Below, piece by piece: positions 45,690 through 56,699 of a DNA stretch of 64,000 nt. The first letter of the stretch is position 1. Each line of letters opens with the position of its first letter. Source of the stretch: Cyanophora paradoxa (lineage: Eukaryota > Glaucocystophyceae > Cyanophorales > Cyanophoraceae); the NCBI GenBank assembly GCA_004431415.1, contig QPMI01000058.1, positions 124,001 to 188,000 on the forward strand, in the 5' to 3' direction. The notes below the pieces were generated by a model. The model was not told the origin of the DNA, ran no database searches, and saw only the letters and a program-made list of their open reading frames with translations. Made by a program: the position numbers and the translations under genes.

Positions 45690-46080
45690 GCGGGGCGGTT
45701 CGGGTTTTGAGTCCGGTTTCGGGCCGTGAGCGCTGCTGGCGCCTCCCTCTGGTATGCCGTGCGAACATTACGTGGACAGAGCTTGCGCCCCGCCGCGAGA
45801 CAGATGCCTCCGGCCGCCAGCTGCTGATGAGCTGGCGTTGTAGTTACACACTTCTTAGAGGATGCCGACTTCCATGGCCACCTCCCGTGAGATCTCCGGC
45901 GCCAGTTGGCTCGTGGGCGTCCGAGGACTCCTTTTCTGATCCTCTCGTACAGTGTAAATCGAAGTATGCCGCCGCGACAACGTCCAGCCCTTTTTCGAAA
46001 GCGCGCTTGTACTGCCGTCTGTTCGTTGAGCCAAGGATGACGAAGGTGGGACCCGGGAAAACGTCGGCCGCCGGCAGTGA
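45690..46080 (-). pseudogene. Decayed 3'-end fragment of LSU (28S-type) rRNA
   Basis: Read on the minus strand, the order of landmarks matches the 3' end of large-subunit rRNA. A GGCTGGACGTTGTCGCGGC segment (like GAGCTGGGTTTAGACCGTCG) comes first. Then TGTACGAGAGGA at 45951-45940, one base off the universal sarcin-ricin loop AGTACGAGAGGA. Then GAGCCAACTGG (like GAGCCAATGG), and CCTCTAAG at 45861-45854 about 87 bases after the loop, close to the normal spacing. Many substitutions and a deletion before the loop rule out a working rRNA. A 170-codon open frame on the plus strand (45707-46219) is a shadow of this. Confidence 0.5.
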
Positions 46081-46449
46081 TTTGTCGCCACCGAGCCTAA
46101 ATGAAGCTCGCGTACGCGGCCCGCGGCGGCCGCGGACGTACGTATACGCTGGGGCGGCCTGGGCCGTTAGGAGTCGGAGCTCGTCTAGCGGCGGCGTAGC
46201 TGAGTGGATAAGCTACTGAAAGGTCTAGACACGATGCTGCGCACGCGCGGGGCGCGACGGAGCGCATGCGGCCGCCGGCAGCGCTCGGCCCGCGAAGCGC
46301 CTCGGTGCGTGTACCCGTCGAAAAAAGTTTTCAACTAGAGCCGCAGCAGCGAGGCAGCTTTCCTGAGATATCGCACGCCGCGAGCAACTCGATCGTTTCG
46401 CGAGGCAGCTTCCGCCGCTCCTGGAGGCGGCGAGCGCGCGGCCCGACAG
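46081..46449. other. Upstream region of the TFIIF beta gene
   Basis: Contains a tRNA-like 5' half (GTAGCTGAGTGGATAAGC at 46195-46212) without a matching B box, and the presumed promoter/5' UTR of the TFIIF beta gene. No other gene is seen. Confidence 0.4.
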
Positions 46450-47836
46450 ATGTTCTCAAACAAGCGGCAGCTAGAGGCCCAGCAGGCGTTGGAGAAGAAG
46501 GAACAGGAAGCCTTGGAAGAGGCGCTGAGAAAGGCGGCCGAAGATGAGGGCGACCTGAGCACCGCGAAGGAGAAGCGCCGGTGCGGCAGCCCCGCGAGCG
46601 CTCACATGCGATCGAACCGAGGCATGCCGGTCGCAGCGTCTGGCTCGTGAAGATTCCGAACTTCCTCGCGGACTCCTGGGCCCAATGTTCGCAGAGCGAC
46701 CTCGAACTGGGCCGCGTGAAGATGATCCCCGACGGCGAGGGCAGGCCACCGAAGGCGCGCCGGCCCGGCGTGCATTCGAGGCCGCCGAGCGTGCGCTGAC
46801 GTCTCCGGCGTGGCGCGCGTCCCCGCAGATGCGCCTCATCCTGAAGAACCCGCCCTCGCAAGAACGGCAGGTCCTGGAGAGCTTCGCCAAGTTCCCGAAG
46901 GAGTACGACCTGCAGCTGCTCTCCGCAGAAGGCAGCGATGCGCTCCAGATCCTCTCCACCACCCGCGAAGAAGGTCCCGCCCGCCCCCGGGCCGCCCGCG
47001 CAGCGGAGCGCGGCGCGGCGCGGCGCTCGCTCACCGGCGGCTCGCGCGCGCAGGGGGCGGCGTCTCGCATGCGATAGAGGGGACCGTAGACCAGAGGCTC
47101 GACGTCAAGCCCCAGAACACGCCTGAATACCGCGCGCTCTGCAGGCGCGCCCGCCCGCCGCCGGCCGGCACCGGCACCTCCGTACTCGCTGAAGAGCTCG
47201 CAGGGAGCGGCAGCTGAAGAGCACGACGCACCTGCGGCAGGTGAAGACGATCGACGCGATCGAGCACAAGCGGACGGCGTTCGTCAAGCCGATCAGCGCG
47301 GCGATGGCCAAGAAGATGCGGCAAGAGAAGGCGTACGCCGCGAAGCGCGAGCGCGTCAGCAAGGACGAGGCCATCAACCGCATTCTCTCCGCCTTCGAAT
47401 CGCAGCCGGTGCCCAGCGGGGCCCGCCTCCTGTTCGTGCGCGCGTACCCCCCCCCGGGCCTCACGCCCTCGGGGGGTAGGCCATGAACATCAAGGATCTT
47501 TCCGAGAAGACTGACCAGCCGATGGTGGGACCCCGCCCCTCCTTCCCCGCGCAACCGGCTTTGAGCGCATGTAACCCCCTCCCCCTCCCCCCCTCCCCTT
47601 CCTCCCCCCCCCCTCCTCGCAGAACTACCTGAAGGAGATCATGAAGGACGTCTGCGTGAACATCAGGACCGGGCCCAACCGGCGCGCCGTACCCCCCCCC
47701 CCCGCCGCTTCCTCCCCCGTCCCGCGCTCACCCCTTCGTTCGCAGGGGCCTGTACGAGCTGAAGCCCGAGCTCAAGGGGACCAGCTCCTCCTCGGGCGGC
47801 GCCGGCGCGGGCCCCAGCGGCGCCGGGCCCTCTTAA
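46450..47836 (+). CDS. GTF2F2: Transcription factor IIF, beta subunit (RAP30)
   Basis: General RNA polymerase II initiation factor subunit. Exon 1 from ATG 46450 encodes a charged start MFSNKRQLEAQQALEKKEQE, an extra N-terminal helix relative to human RAP30. Exon 2 opens with VWLVKIPNFLADSWAQCSQS, matching the VWLVKVPKYLSQQWA signature. Later exons: MRLILKNPPSQERQ (46831), TVDQRLDVKPQNTPEYRAL (~47085), RERQLKSTTHLRQVKTI to RILSAFES (47200-47410), MNIKDLSEKTDQP (47484), NYLKEIMKDVCVNIRTGPN (47623), and LYELKPELKG (~47752), which together form the C-terminal winged-helix DNA-binding domain, then a Ser/Gly tail and stop. The donor after TGPN must be GC (GCGCGCC, 47682) to keep the frame, and GTACCCCCC follows it. 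Exon 2 end is uncertain. Confidence 0.85.
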
Positions 47837-48012
47837 GCATAGGCCCTCAGCGCGCGATTTCGAAGCTGGCCGAGCAAGCTTTCTATTCCCGTCTTCGACG
47901 TTTCCCCGCGCGCGTCACATCGAAATCGATACATGTACAGTAGTCTTGAGCTTCCGAAATTTCCAAGAGCGCAGATATAAATTGAGTGCCAGCTGCAGCT
48001 CACACGCACGCG

Positions 48013-48238
48013 TCGCGAGCTCGCGTCGCACGTCGCCGTCCGTTTAATTTGTGCACGTGTCGCCCATGGCCATGGCTTTAGGGGGCGCCAAGCTGTAGCT
48101 GTAGCTATATATGGGTTTAGACGCGTCTAGATCTGGAGCTCGCGTCGTACGTCGACGTCCGTCTGTACATGTGTCGCCCATGGCCATGGCTTTAGGGGGC
48201 GCCAAGCTGTAGCTGTAGCTGTATATGGGTTTAGATGT
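48013..48238. repeat. Tandem ~110-bp duplication
   Basis: Two adjacent copies (about 48013-48121 and 48129-48238) share GTCGCCCATGGCCATGGCTT, the AGGGGGCGCCAAGCTGTAGC stretch and TATATGGGTTTAGA. It lies between the TFIIF beta and epimerase genes. No coding sign. Confidence 0.8.
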
Positions 48239-48403
48239 AGAAATTTAAATTTAGGCGATCGCGCATGCGCACGCGCGCGAGCGAACATCGACGGCGCGGC
48301 GGCCGCGACGGCGCTAGCGCCCATTGGGCTTGCGCGGCCTCGGGGGGGCGCCGGCATGTTTGTTGCGCGAGGCCGCGGCGCCGGCACGGGCCGCGGGGCT
48401 TGC

Positions 48404-49694
48404 ATGGGGCTGGGAGCGGACGGGTACAGGGCGATTGCAGAGATGACCGTCCTCGAGATCCACGGCGCCGCCAACCGCTTCGTCCTAAGCTCGGTCGGCG
48501 CACGAGTCGCGACATGGACCGTCCGTCTCGCCCCGCGACCTCGCGCAGCTAACGGCGGATGCTGACGCGAGCCCCTCCCCGCCAGTGCTTCGACCGGGCC
48601 ACATCGACGTGGCGGACGGTGTGCAAGGGTGACGCCTCAAAGGCACCGACCCAGGACGGCTACAGATTCGCGGTCCGTCCCGCACGTACGTAAGTTAATG
48701 GCCGGGGCTGAGTCGCGCCCCGCGCGACGCGCAGGTTATGTTCCCTTGGGTCAACAGAATCGGCGGCGCTAGCTGGAAGCTGGAGGACCCGCACAAGGGC
48801 CCTGTCGAGGTTCCGGTTGAGCCCTTCCCGGCGAACCTGCACGGCCTCCTCGCGGACGCGGTCTTTCAGGCACGCGCCGAAGCCGGAATGTAACCCGCGG
48901 ACGCTGATTGGCCCGCGCAGATAGTGGATTCCTCGCCCTCGTCGGTACGGCGTCCGAGATTACGAGATTTGATCCCGCCTCGCGCGCCGCTAACGCGAGA
49001 CGCCCCAGGCGACATTCCGCACGCGCATGGCCGCCCACCGGCTTTACCCGCTGCCGCTGGAGTGTACAGTGAAGTACAGCATCGTGCAGGCGTCGATCCC
49101 GGGCGCCGCCTCGGCCGCCTCGCGTGAGTCGCTGTGCGTCGAAGTGCACGCGCGCAACCTCGCGGACCGCGCCGCGTACCTCACGACCGGGGTACACCCC
49201 TACTTCGTCAACCCGTTCGGCGGCCGCGTCGACGACATGAGCCTCCGCATCGCCGCCGCGAACGAAGTCGCCGTCGACGGCAACCTCATCCCCACCGGCG
49301 GCTTCGTCGCCGTACCCCCCGAGCGGTCCTTCCCCGTCGCGCGGCCCCTCGCTGGTGCCAAGTTCGACAACGGGTACCCCCTCGTCAAGGGCTCCTCCCC
49401 CGCCGCCTCCCTGACCTTCCGGAACTTCGAGCTGCACGTACTCCCCGGCCACAACTGCGACACCGTGCAGGCGCGCCACCGTACCCGCCTCGACGGCCCG
49501 TACCCCCTCCCCGCTCATTCCCCTCCCCCCCGCCCCCCCGACAGGTGTACACCCCGGGGGACCGGGAGGAGATCGCGATCGAGCCGCAGGCGGGCGGGGC
49601 GGATGCGTTCCGCGACCCGAAGCACGGGCGCGTGCTTCTGGCCCCCGGCCAGCCCTTCACCTTCTCCTGCACCCTCTCCGCCGCCTTCCTGTAG
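48404..49694 (+). CDS. Aldose 1-epimerase family protein (galactose mutarotase-like)
   Basis: A beta-sandwich epimerase acting on sugars or sugar phosphates. Exons: MTVLEIHGAANRFVLSSVGA-RVATWT (to ~48521); CFDRATSTWRTVCKGDASKA (48575-48678); VMFPWVNRIGGASWKLEDPH-KGP...NLHGLLADAVFQ (48735-48868), the NRIGxAxF/LHGL signature with the first catalytic His; a long exon from ~49020 to 49470 with YPLPLECTVKYSI and GVHPYFVNPFGG, the second His region; and a last exon (49544-49694) EEIAIEPQAGGADAF, where EPQ supplies the catalytic Glu, ending LSAAFL. The start is one of ATG 48356, 48404 or 48443; 48404 is chosen for convenience. Substrate cannot be told apart between hexoses and hexose-6-phosphates. 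Confidence 0.75.
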
Positions 49695-49963
49695 ATCGGT
49701 ACCCCCGCTGCGGGCCGGCCCGCCCCTCCCCCCCTCCCCTCCCCTATACTTCAATTTTGCGCGCGAGCGCGCGCCGGGGCCCCCCACAGCAGCAGCGGCC
49801 CCTTGTCCCACGTGATTGGATAGCTTATAATTATGTTTGTCTCCCAATTTCACGGATCGTATACTGGTTACCGTATTTCGAAGCGCGGCGGCCGGTCGCG
49901 AGCCAAGCCTAGGCCCAGGCTTGGAGCCGCCTCCGGCCGGGGCTCGATCCGCGGCTCTGGCGG
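49695..49963. other. Convergent spacer between epimerase and SCFD2 genes
   Basis: C-rich start, then AT-rich sequence around 49830-49880. Holds both 3' ends; nothing else is recognised. Confidence 0.4.
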
Positions 49964-52900
49964 CTAGAGGCCCAGCTCGGCCCGGAGGGCGTCCTCGGGG
50001 GAGGCCAGGAGCCTCCCCAGGGCGCCCCGGGGCGTGCTGAGGGCCGTACCCCCCACCAGGACCTGAAAAGGGGGGGGGGGGGGGTTACGGCAAAGGGAGG
50101 GGCGGGGCTGGCGGAGGGGCGGGGCGGGGGCCGGCGCGCCTGGCACTTGTGGCCGGCGAAGGCAGCCGCGACCTCCTTTGCCTCCTGGGCCGTGACACCG
50201 CCCACGAAGAAAACGACCAGAAGCGGATTCGAACCCGGCCTCGGCTTTCCCTGGCCCAGCAGCCCAAAGCGCCTGGCAGAGGAGATTAATTGTGGAAAGA
50301 GGCGATTTCGGGGGGTACAGGCGCATGCACCCGAGGCCGCTCTTGAGGAAGCCGCCCAGGGATACCGACACGTGCTCGAGGTCGGGCGTCTCCGTTGCCT
50401 GTACCCCCCCCACCGACCGTCAGAGAGCGGCCTGTAGGCCCCGGGGGGTACCGGGGCGGGCGGGCGGGCGGGCGCGCCCTTTCGTCGGCGAGGTGGCGGG
50501 CGAGCTGGGCGGCGAGGGGTACGTAGGCGGGTGCGCCGGCCCCGCCCGCCGGCTCCCGGAGCAGGGTCTTGAAGGCAGAGAGGCCGTCGCGGGCGCGGGC
50601 GGCGTCCGCGAGGCGTGCGACGGCCGCCGCGGACCGAGCCTCGAGCCACGCCGCGTCGGGGCGCCGGCGCCGGCCGGCCCGCCCAGCAGCGCCCGCCGCT
50701 CGGCCTCGGGGGCCGCCCGCGCCGCCGCCGCCAGGGCGGCCCTAAGGGGAAGCGCGAGCTCCTCGGCACCCCAGTCCAACGCCGAGGGACCTGCGCCCTT
50801 TCGAGTTCGAACGGGGGCGCCCAGAGCGAGCGAGCGCGAACGAAAAGCGGCACCGCCGAGGCTGGAAGCGTAGGCCGCAAGGCGGAGGACGTCACCGGGG
50901 GGCCGCTCTGCGGGACGGGTACCGCATACGCATGAGACGGGCGTTTAAATCGTTAGAGAGAGAAAGGAGCGCGCTGGAGGGGCCGGTGAGCAGGTCTGCG
51001 AGGAGCCGGGACACGGCGGCGCCCCGCGCCGCCCGCTCCTCGTACCCCTCCTCCCCCGCCGCCCCCTCCGCAATTGTCGAGTAGAGCGCCTGGAGGGGAA
51101 GAGGTCGGGCGGAGTGGAGAGGGGGGGAGGAGCGACGGGGGGTAAGGCACCTTCTCGGAGGCGAGGGCGTCGTCCCAGCCGGGGTACTCGAGCGCGGCGG
51201 AGACGGCTGCGGCGAAGGAGAGGAGGGGCCGCTGGCGGGCCGCCGCAGCCGCCGCCTTCGCCTGCGCGGGGGGTACGGGCCTTGGCAGTGGGCCGGGGCG
51301 GGACCGGGGGGGTACAGCCGACCTCGGATCCCTTGGGGGGGTTCAGGAAGGCGTCAAGGAGCGGGCGCAGCTGCGGCGCGCCGGCCGCCCCCGCCTGCGC
51401 GCGCGGGGGTTCGAGGGGCCAGCTCGGACTAGTACCGGGGTACGGGGTTCGGGGCCGCACCGTCGTCGGGGGTAGGGGCAATCCCTCCCGCACCAGCGCC
51501 TCCACGAGCCTGTACCCCTTTAGAGGCTCGGCGCGGCCGGAACGGGGGGGTACGCCTCACCGCTTCTGGAGGGCCGCGAGTACCTCCTTGGGGGGCCGCG
51601 AGGCGAGGGACTGTAGGAGGGGGCCCGTGGCGACCTCCCCGGGCCGCCCGAGGACCCCGCCGAGCGAGAGCGGCTCCGGCAGCGGCGGCGCGCCCCCTGC
51701 CAGCGTCGCCGGGTCCGACCAGACGGCGCCCTCGTCGTACCCCCCCTCGTCCCCGTTCCGGGGTAGGCACTCCAGGGCGCGGTCAAGCAGGTTCTCCCCC
51801 CTCTGCAGGGGGGCTACCAGGTCCAGCGCCTGCCACCGGGTCGAAAGGGGGTACGGCGGAAGAAGCAGTGGGGGGGTACGCACGCGATCGACCAGAACGA
51901 GGGACGCCGTCGCCGTCGGAGCGGCCGCCGGCTGCCCCCGCGCGTTGGCGGGGTACACGTGCAGAGCGGGGGGGGGGAATCGCGCCTTGGGTACGACGAG
52001 GAGCTCCCGCGCGACGAGGCGCGCCGTGGGGCCCACCGCCCACACCTCCATCCGCGACCTGGGGAGGGGGGTATCGGGAAAAAGGGGGGTAGAGGAATTC
52101 GGGAAGGGGGGTACGCTACGCGCCGCAGGTGAGCGAAGAGGTCTCCCAGCGCGTGGGCGAGGGCGGCCAGGGGGGCCTGCGGCCAGTTGAGGGCGGGAGG
52201 GGGGGGGGCGGGGGGGGGGGGGGGGGGGGAAGGAAGGAACGGAGTGCGCTGAGGCACCCGAATGCGAGGGGGGAGGTGGTCGGCGGTGATCTCGTTGAGG
52301 GGTACGGCGGCCGACGCTTCGTACGCGTCCTGCAGCGCCGCGCTGGGGTACGGGTTCAGATGCAAATGGGGGGAGTGAAACGGGAAATAGGGCGCGGGCG
52401 GACTCGATGCCGAGGGCGGCGGTGGCGCGCGCGTACTCCCGAAGCGTTCCCGCCAGCAGGGGGGATACCCGCTCGTGCCCGGGGAGGAAGAAGAGCCCGG
52501 GTAGGACCTGCAGAAGGGGGGATGAAGGGTGGGGGAGGAGAAGAACAGCGGGGGGAAGGACGCACGGGCACGAACTGGGCGGGGGCGTGCGCCACAGAGA
52601 CCCTCCTGGAGCGGTGGATTTGAGGGGGCGCGGGCGGGCGGCGCGGGCGCATGCGCACGGTTCCGGTCCTGTCTGGTCGACGCTCAGCCAGCCCCGCAGC
52701 TCCCGCGTCAGCCAGCTGCGCGCGGGCGCGCGGACGCGTCGGCGATGGCCGGCGGGCGGGCTGGGGCGGCGCGGGCGTCGCGGGCGCCGCGTGGCGGACT
52801 CGTAGCCGCGGCGGAGCGTCGGGTGGTTCGCCTGCGCCTCGTCGGAGAGTTCGCAGAGGACGGACGCTTCGAGGCAGCGGCCCCTGTGCGCCGCCGCGGC

Positions 52901-53380
52901 CCGCTCTAGAGCCGCCTCCGCGTCCGCGAGGTAGCCGCCTGGTCGAGTTAAGTAGAGCGCGCGCCCGCGGCGGCGCGCGGCTCGAAGCCGCGCACTGATG
53001 AGGAAGCAGAGCTTTGCCTCCGCTACGGAGCCGCCTGCGCGCGCTCGCTCAGCCCCCGTTCGGGTCCGGCGACGCGCGGTGGGGTCGACTTCGAACCCGG
53101 CACGAGGAGCGGCGGAAGCGGCTCCGCGGCGCTGCGACGCGCCGAGCGTCAGCTCCAATGGGCGCGCGAGGGGGTCGGTGGCGCACTCGCTCAGGCGCCG
53201 GAGCGCGAGAACACCGAACTCCTCGCAGAGCGTCTGCAGCGCCGCGGCCGAAGCCAGGAAGGACGCAGACGGCCCATCCGCGATGACGGTCGCCCCGCGG
53301 AGTGCGTCGGCGTGCTCGCGAAGTGCTCTGGGCAAAGTGAGCTGCGACGGGAAGCGGCGGCGCGCGCAGCTCGCCTGCAC
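49964..53380 (-). CDS. SCFD2: SEC1-family domain-containing protein 2 (SCFD2)
   Basis: A Sec1/Munc18-like protein of the SCFD2 branch, presumably in ER-Golgi membrane trafficking. Recognisable exons from the N-terminus: ALREHADALRGATVIADGPS (~53330), AEAKLCFLIS (~53010), LADAEAALERAAAAHRGRCL (~52930), VLPGLFFLPGHERVSPLLAG (~52500), LAALAHALGDLFAHLRR (~52170), MEVWAVGPTARLVARELLVV (~52045), ASLVLVDR (~51905, like VVFVDR), LDLVAPLQRGENLLDRALEC (~51825), ALYSTIAEGAAGEE (~51085), ATETPDLEHVSVSLGGFLKS (~50397), PLLVVFFVGGVTAQEAKEVA (~50220), and VLVGGTALSTPRGALGRLLA to stop 49964. The FVVGGVT motif and the preceding IEHMSSGLTDLLKTG-like block are typical of SCFD2. Intron 51510-51560 is 51 nt with inverted GTACCCC/GGGGTAC ends. 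Intron 50399-50477 has a GC donor. The true start is uncertain; 53380 is a GTG and the family start may lie in an upstream exon. Confidence 0.8.
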
Positions 53381-53394
53381 GGGTCGAGCGCCAT

Positions 53395-53703
53395 GGAGCC
53401 GCTCCTCTCGAAGCCGACGCGCAGCTGCCTGCCGAGCTAAAGCTACCGCGCTGCGCTGACCAGGGGTACGTTGGTTGACGCCGCCTTAGCTTGCCTTGTT
53501 GCAAGTTGTTGGTGCTGGGCCGGTTCGCGCCAGAGTCAGCTTCTTCCGCGCGGTACAGCCTGCACTGGCCCTGCAGCAGCCCATCGCCCAACAGACCCGT
53601 CGGCTTTCCGATGTCTGCGAGCTCCCTTATCTCTTTGGCATCCGCGTAAGTCGGTTCTGAGCAACCCTGCTGCGGCGGCCGTCCGGCGTTCTCGGCCGCC
53701 CGC
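53395..53703. other. Divergent spacer, possible first exon
   Basis: Between SCFD2 (minus) and the coiled-coil gene (plus). Both strands have an open frame at 53520-53650. On the minus strand it reads ADAKEIRELADIGKPTGLLG, on the plus strand it ends at a GTAAGT donor (53645). One of the two genes may have its first exon here; I cannot decide which. Confidence 0.35.
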
Positions 53704-55338
53704 ATGGCGCTGAGCGCTGGCCACGACGTCCCGGGCGCGCCGGTGCCCCGGCCGGCCGTCGCGGAGCTTTTGGCCATCGTGCAGAACGATCTCGCGCTCC
53801 TGCAACGCGGGACGTCATCTCTCGAGGTCCGTCTAGGCCGCCGCCCGTCCCGCCCGCGTGGGCGTGAGCCGACCCTCGAGTTTGCGCAGAGCAACGCGAA
53901 GCAGGCGGCGGCGCTGCTGGAGCGGCTGCAGGGCGCGCACTCCCGGAGGTGCGAGGTGGTCGCTGAGGCGGAGGCGCACGGGAGCCACGCGTCGGACGAG
54001 CTGCGCAAGGCGCGGGAGGAAGTGCAGTTCCTCGTCGCGAAGATGGAGCAGATGGAGAAGGAGAAGGAGGCCATGCGGGCCCAGGCGCGCGCGCTCTCTC
54101 GCGGCTCCGGCGCCTCGTGACACCCGGCGTCAGGCGGAGGAGGCGGTGCGGGAGCGCGAGCGGATGGATGCGCGGCTCGCGGAGATGGAGGGCATCGAGG
54201 CCGAGCGGCGGCTCATGGCCGCACGCCTCGCGGACGGAGAACAGGCGCGAGCGCGCGCCGCCGCCGCAGATTTGATCCGCGGCGCGCGATTTGATCTTCC
54301 GGGCGTGCAGGCGAGGCTGGAGCAGCTGGATCACGTACACGACCTGGAGCGGGCGCTGGAGGGCGCCCGCAAGGAGATGCGCGCCTCCAGCCGCGCCGCC
54401 GCCGACGCGGAGAAGCGCGCCGCCGCCAGCGTGCGTGGCTGGCGCGGGAGCCGCTGCGGGGGAGCCGCTGAGGGCCGGCGGCGGCGGTGCAGGAGGCGGC
54501 GGCGGAGGCTGCGCGGCGGGAGGCGGAGGAAGTGCGGCAAGAGGCCGAGGAGCGGGCGCGGGCCGTGCGCGGGGGCCGGGGCCGGCGCCGGGGCCGGAGT
54601 CGCGGGCCCGGGGAGGGGGGTACCGACGGGGGGGTACCGCAGATGGTGAAGGAAGAGCTGGAAGCGGAGCGGCGGCGGGCGGAGGAGGAGCGGCAGGCGG
54701 CCGTGCGCGCCGCGACGGCGGCCGCCGAGGAGCGCCTGAGGGGGTACGAGCTCGAGATCAAGCTCCTCCAGAACGCGATCGACTCCAAGTGCGGCCCGTT
54801 TCCAGACGCTCCTGCCCCCCCCCCGGCTCAGGAGGGGGGTACAGGGCCCGGGAGGAGGTGGAGAAGCGCGTGGAGCTCGAGCGCACCCTCGCAGAGGTCA
54901 CGGCCGCCCTGAAGAAGGCGCGCGCGCCCCCGGCTGTTCGCGGGGTACACCCTCCCCATCGCAGTGCGCCGGCTCACAGCGGGGGGGGGGGTACAGGCGA
55001 AGAAGGAGCTCGTGGCCGCGAACGAAGACCGGAAGCGGCTGCGGGCGATGGTCTCCCAGGTGCGGGGGGAATGTGGGGGGTACGCGATCTTTCGAAGCCT
55101 CTGACGGACCTCTACCCTTTCTTTCGGCGCAGCGGGCCCATCTCATGTCGGAGTCGTTCCGGAAGGCGGCGGGGGACGCGGGGGGCGGGGCGCCCCCCGC
55201 CGGCATCGACGAGGTGCCGCCCGCCGCAGCCCCCGCCTGCGCATCCGGTACCCCCGCCTGACTTCCCCCCCCCGGGTACAGGTCCTAAAGGACTTGGACG
55301 ACCTGGAGGCCCTCTGCCGCACCTCCCTCTCCTCCTGA
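53704..55338 (+). CDS. Coiled-coil protein, unknown
   Basis: Not recognised as a family. ATG 53704 starts MALSAGHDVPGAPVPRPAVA-ELLAIVQND. The rest is almost continuous heptad-type coiled coil over about ten exons: EVQFLVAKMEQMEKEKEAMR (~54030), RQAEEAVRERERMDARLAEM (~54130), VQARLEQLDHVHDLERALEG (~54305), AARREAEEVRQEAEERA (~54490), MVKEELEAERRRAEEERQAA (54642), YELEIKLLQNAIDSK (~54745), EEVEKRVELERTLAEVTAAL (~54855), AKKELVAANEDRKRLRAMVS (~55002). Then AHLMSESFRKA and a short C-terminus VLKDLDDLEALCRTSLSS with stop at 55336-55338. Several acceptors read GGGGGGTACAG and one intron (55213-55281) contains inverted GTACCC/GGGTAC. A structural or vesicle-tethering role is possible; there is no direct sign. 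Confidence 0.55.
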
Positions 55339-55433
55339 CCCTTCGCACGCTGCGCCCCGCATTGACCCGCCCGGCCTCCCTACGGCCGCTCGAACCGTCG
55401 TGTGATTAATTAATTAATGAATTAAATGTGCTG

Positions 55434-56150
55434 CTACTCCTCTGGCTGCGCTTTTTGCACGAGGGTCGATCGCGAGACTGAGATCGGCAGCTGGATGCGC
55501 CGCGGGGCCGGCGTCCCGGGCCGCGGCCCGCCGGCCTGCATGCGCGCCCTGGAAGCCGTGAGCACCTCGAGCTCGGGGGCTGTCGCCGCCGCCGCCGCCG
55601 CCGCTGCCGCTGCCGCGCCGCCTAGGCCTTTGCCTTCGGCGTAGCGCTCCTTAGCGGCGCTGGAGCGGCGCCTGCCGCTCCGCAGGGCGCTCGGCGGCGC
55701 CTCGAGGATGTCGCGGCCAGCGGCCGCCCGGAGCCACGCGGCCACGTCCCGCGCGCAGAGCGGCGAGGTCGTCGCGTCTCCGAGCGCCGCGAGTACTGTT
55801 TCGCGCGCCGCCTCCCGCGCCAGCCGGTCCGTCCTCAGCTGCGCGAAAACCAGAACGAGCGCGTGAGAAATGAAGGCGCCTCGGCCTCAGGGCCAGCCCC
55901 GCGCGGGGGCAAGCGCGGCAGCTTGCGCAAAACCACTCTTTGCGCACCGGGTGCTCGATGGCGGCGCGCTCATCGTCGCTGAGGTCGGGCCAGAGCGCGG
56001 CGAGCAGGTAGCCCGCGAACAGCGCCTCCTCAAGCGTCCCGTCGAAAGTGGTTAGGGCCCGCAAGAGCCGCGGAATGCGGTCGGCGAGGTCCGGAAGCCG
56101 CCGCGGGCAGACGCGTACGGAAACCCCGTCGGGCTCTGCATGCGCGAATT
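55434..56150 (-). CDS. Hypothetical protein, at least two exons
   Basis: No family recognised. The upstream exon (~56140-55944) reads VCPRRLPDLADRIPRLLRAL, TTFDGTLEEALFAGYLLAAL and WPDLSDDERAAIEHPVRKEW, a helical segment with regular codon use. After a GC-rich intron a second exon (~55840-55434) reads LRTDRLAREAARETVLAALG, DVAAWLRAAAGRDILEAPPS and an alanine run encoded by GCC/GCG repeats near 55585-55620. It ends with LVQKAQPEE and stop. No start codon is visible in the upstream exon, so the N-terminus is missing. Confidence 0.4.
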
Positions 56151-56159
56151 AAACTGGAT

Positions 56160-56699
56160 CATCGGCGCGCGCGAGCGCGCGCGGGAGCACCAGCACGGTC
56201 GCAGGCCCCGGCGAGCCGCATCGCGAACGGTGGCGGCATTTTTTGCGCGGCCCGGCGGTCTTGAAAATGCGCGGTGCGGGTACCCCCCTCTAAATTCGAT
56301 CGCCGCAGAGATATCAGCGCGGCGCGCCCGGCGGCCCCCCATGCATGCAGATATTCTTGCAGATATGCAGATATGCATGCATCATCCCCCCCCCCCCCCC
56401 CCCTCTCCTTCCCGGCCCGGCGGCCCTCTCCCGCGATTCCTCAAGCTGGGGATCCCCCTTCTAGCTCCCTCGACAAATACATCTCTCTCTCTCTCTCTAT
56501 CTCTAAAGCTTGGGGCCGGGCGCTGCGGGCCCATCCTGTTGAGGTCTTGGGACTCCGTAGGCATTCGCCCTCCGTTAGCTATATAGGCCCTCCGTAGGCA
56601 TTCGCAGTTCAAAAATGCGCGAAAATTTAAATATTTAATTAGCAGAATGGCCACCGTAGCTAGCGCTACCGAGGCTAGCTAGAGTGCGTTTGACTCGAC
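56160..56699. other. Intergenic with C-run and (CT)n microsatellite
   Basis: A C-run at 56387-56403 and a CT microsatellite at 56482-56505. Two copies of CCTCCGTTAGC/CCTCCGTAGGC near 56568-56600. No gene is recognised apart from possible upstream exons of the neighbouring minus-strand gene. Confidence 0.45.

Noticed and set aside
45707-46219. 170-codon plus-strand open frame
   Set aside because: Overlaps the minus-strand LSU-rRNA-like fragment; no protein family resemblance.
46193-46270. tRNA-like 5' half (TAGCTGAGTGG A-box)
   Set aside because: No B-box or 3' half within a normal or intron-extended tRNA length.
55248-55281. A 34-nt intron with inverted GTACCC/GGGTAC ends in the coiled-coil gene
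   Set aside because: Its phase does not fit; a 69-nt intron starting at 55213 (GTGCCG) keeps the frame instead.
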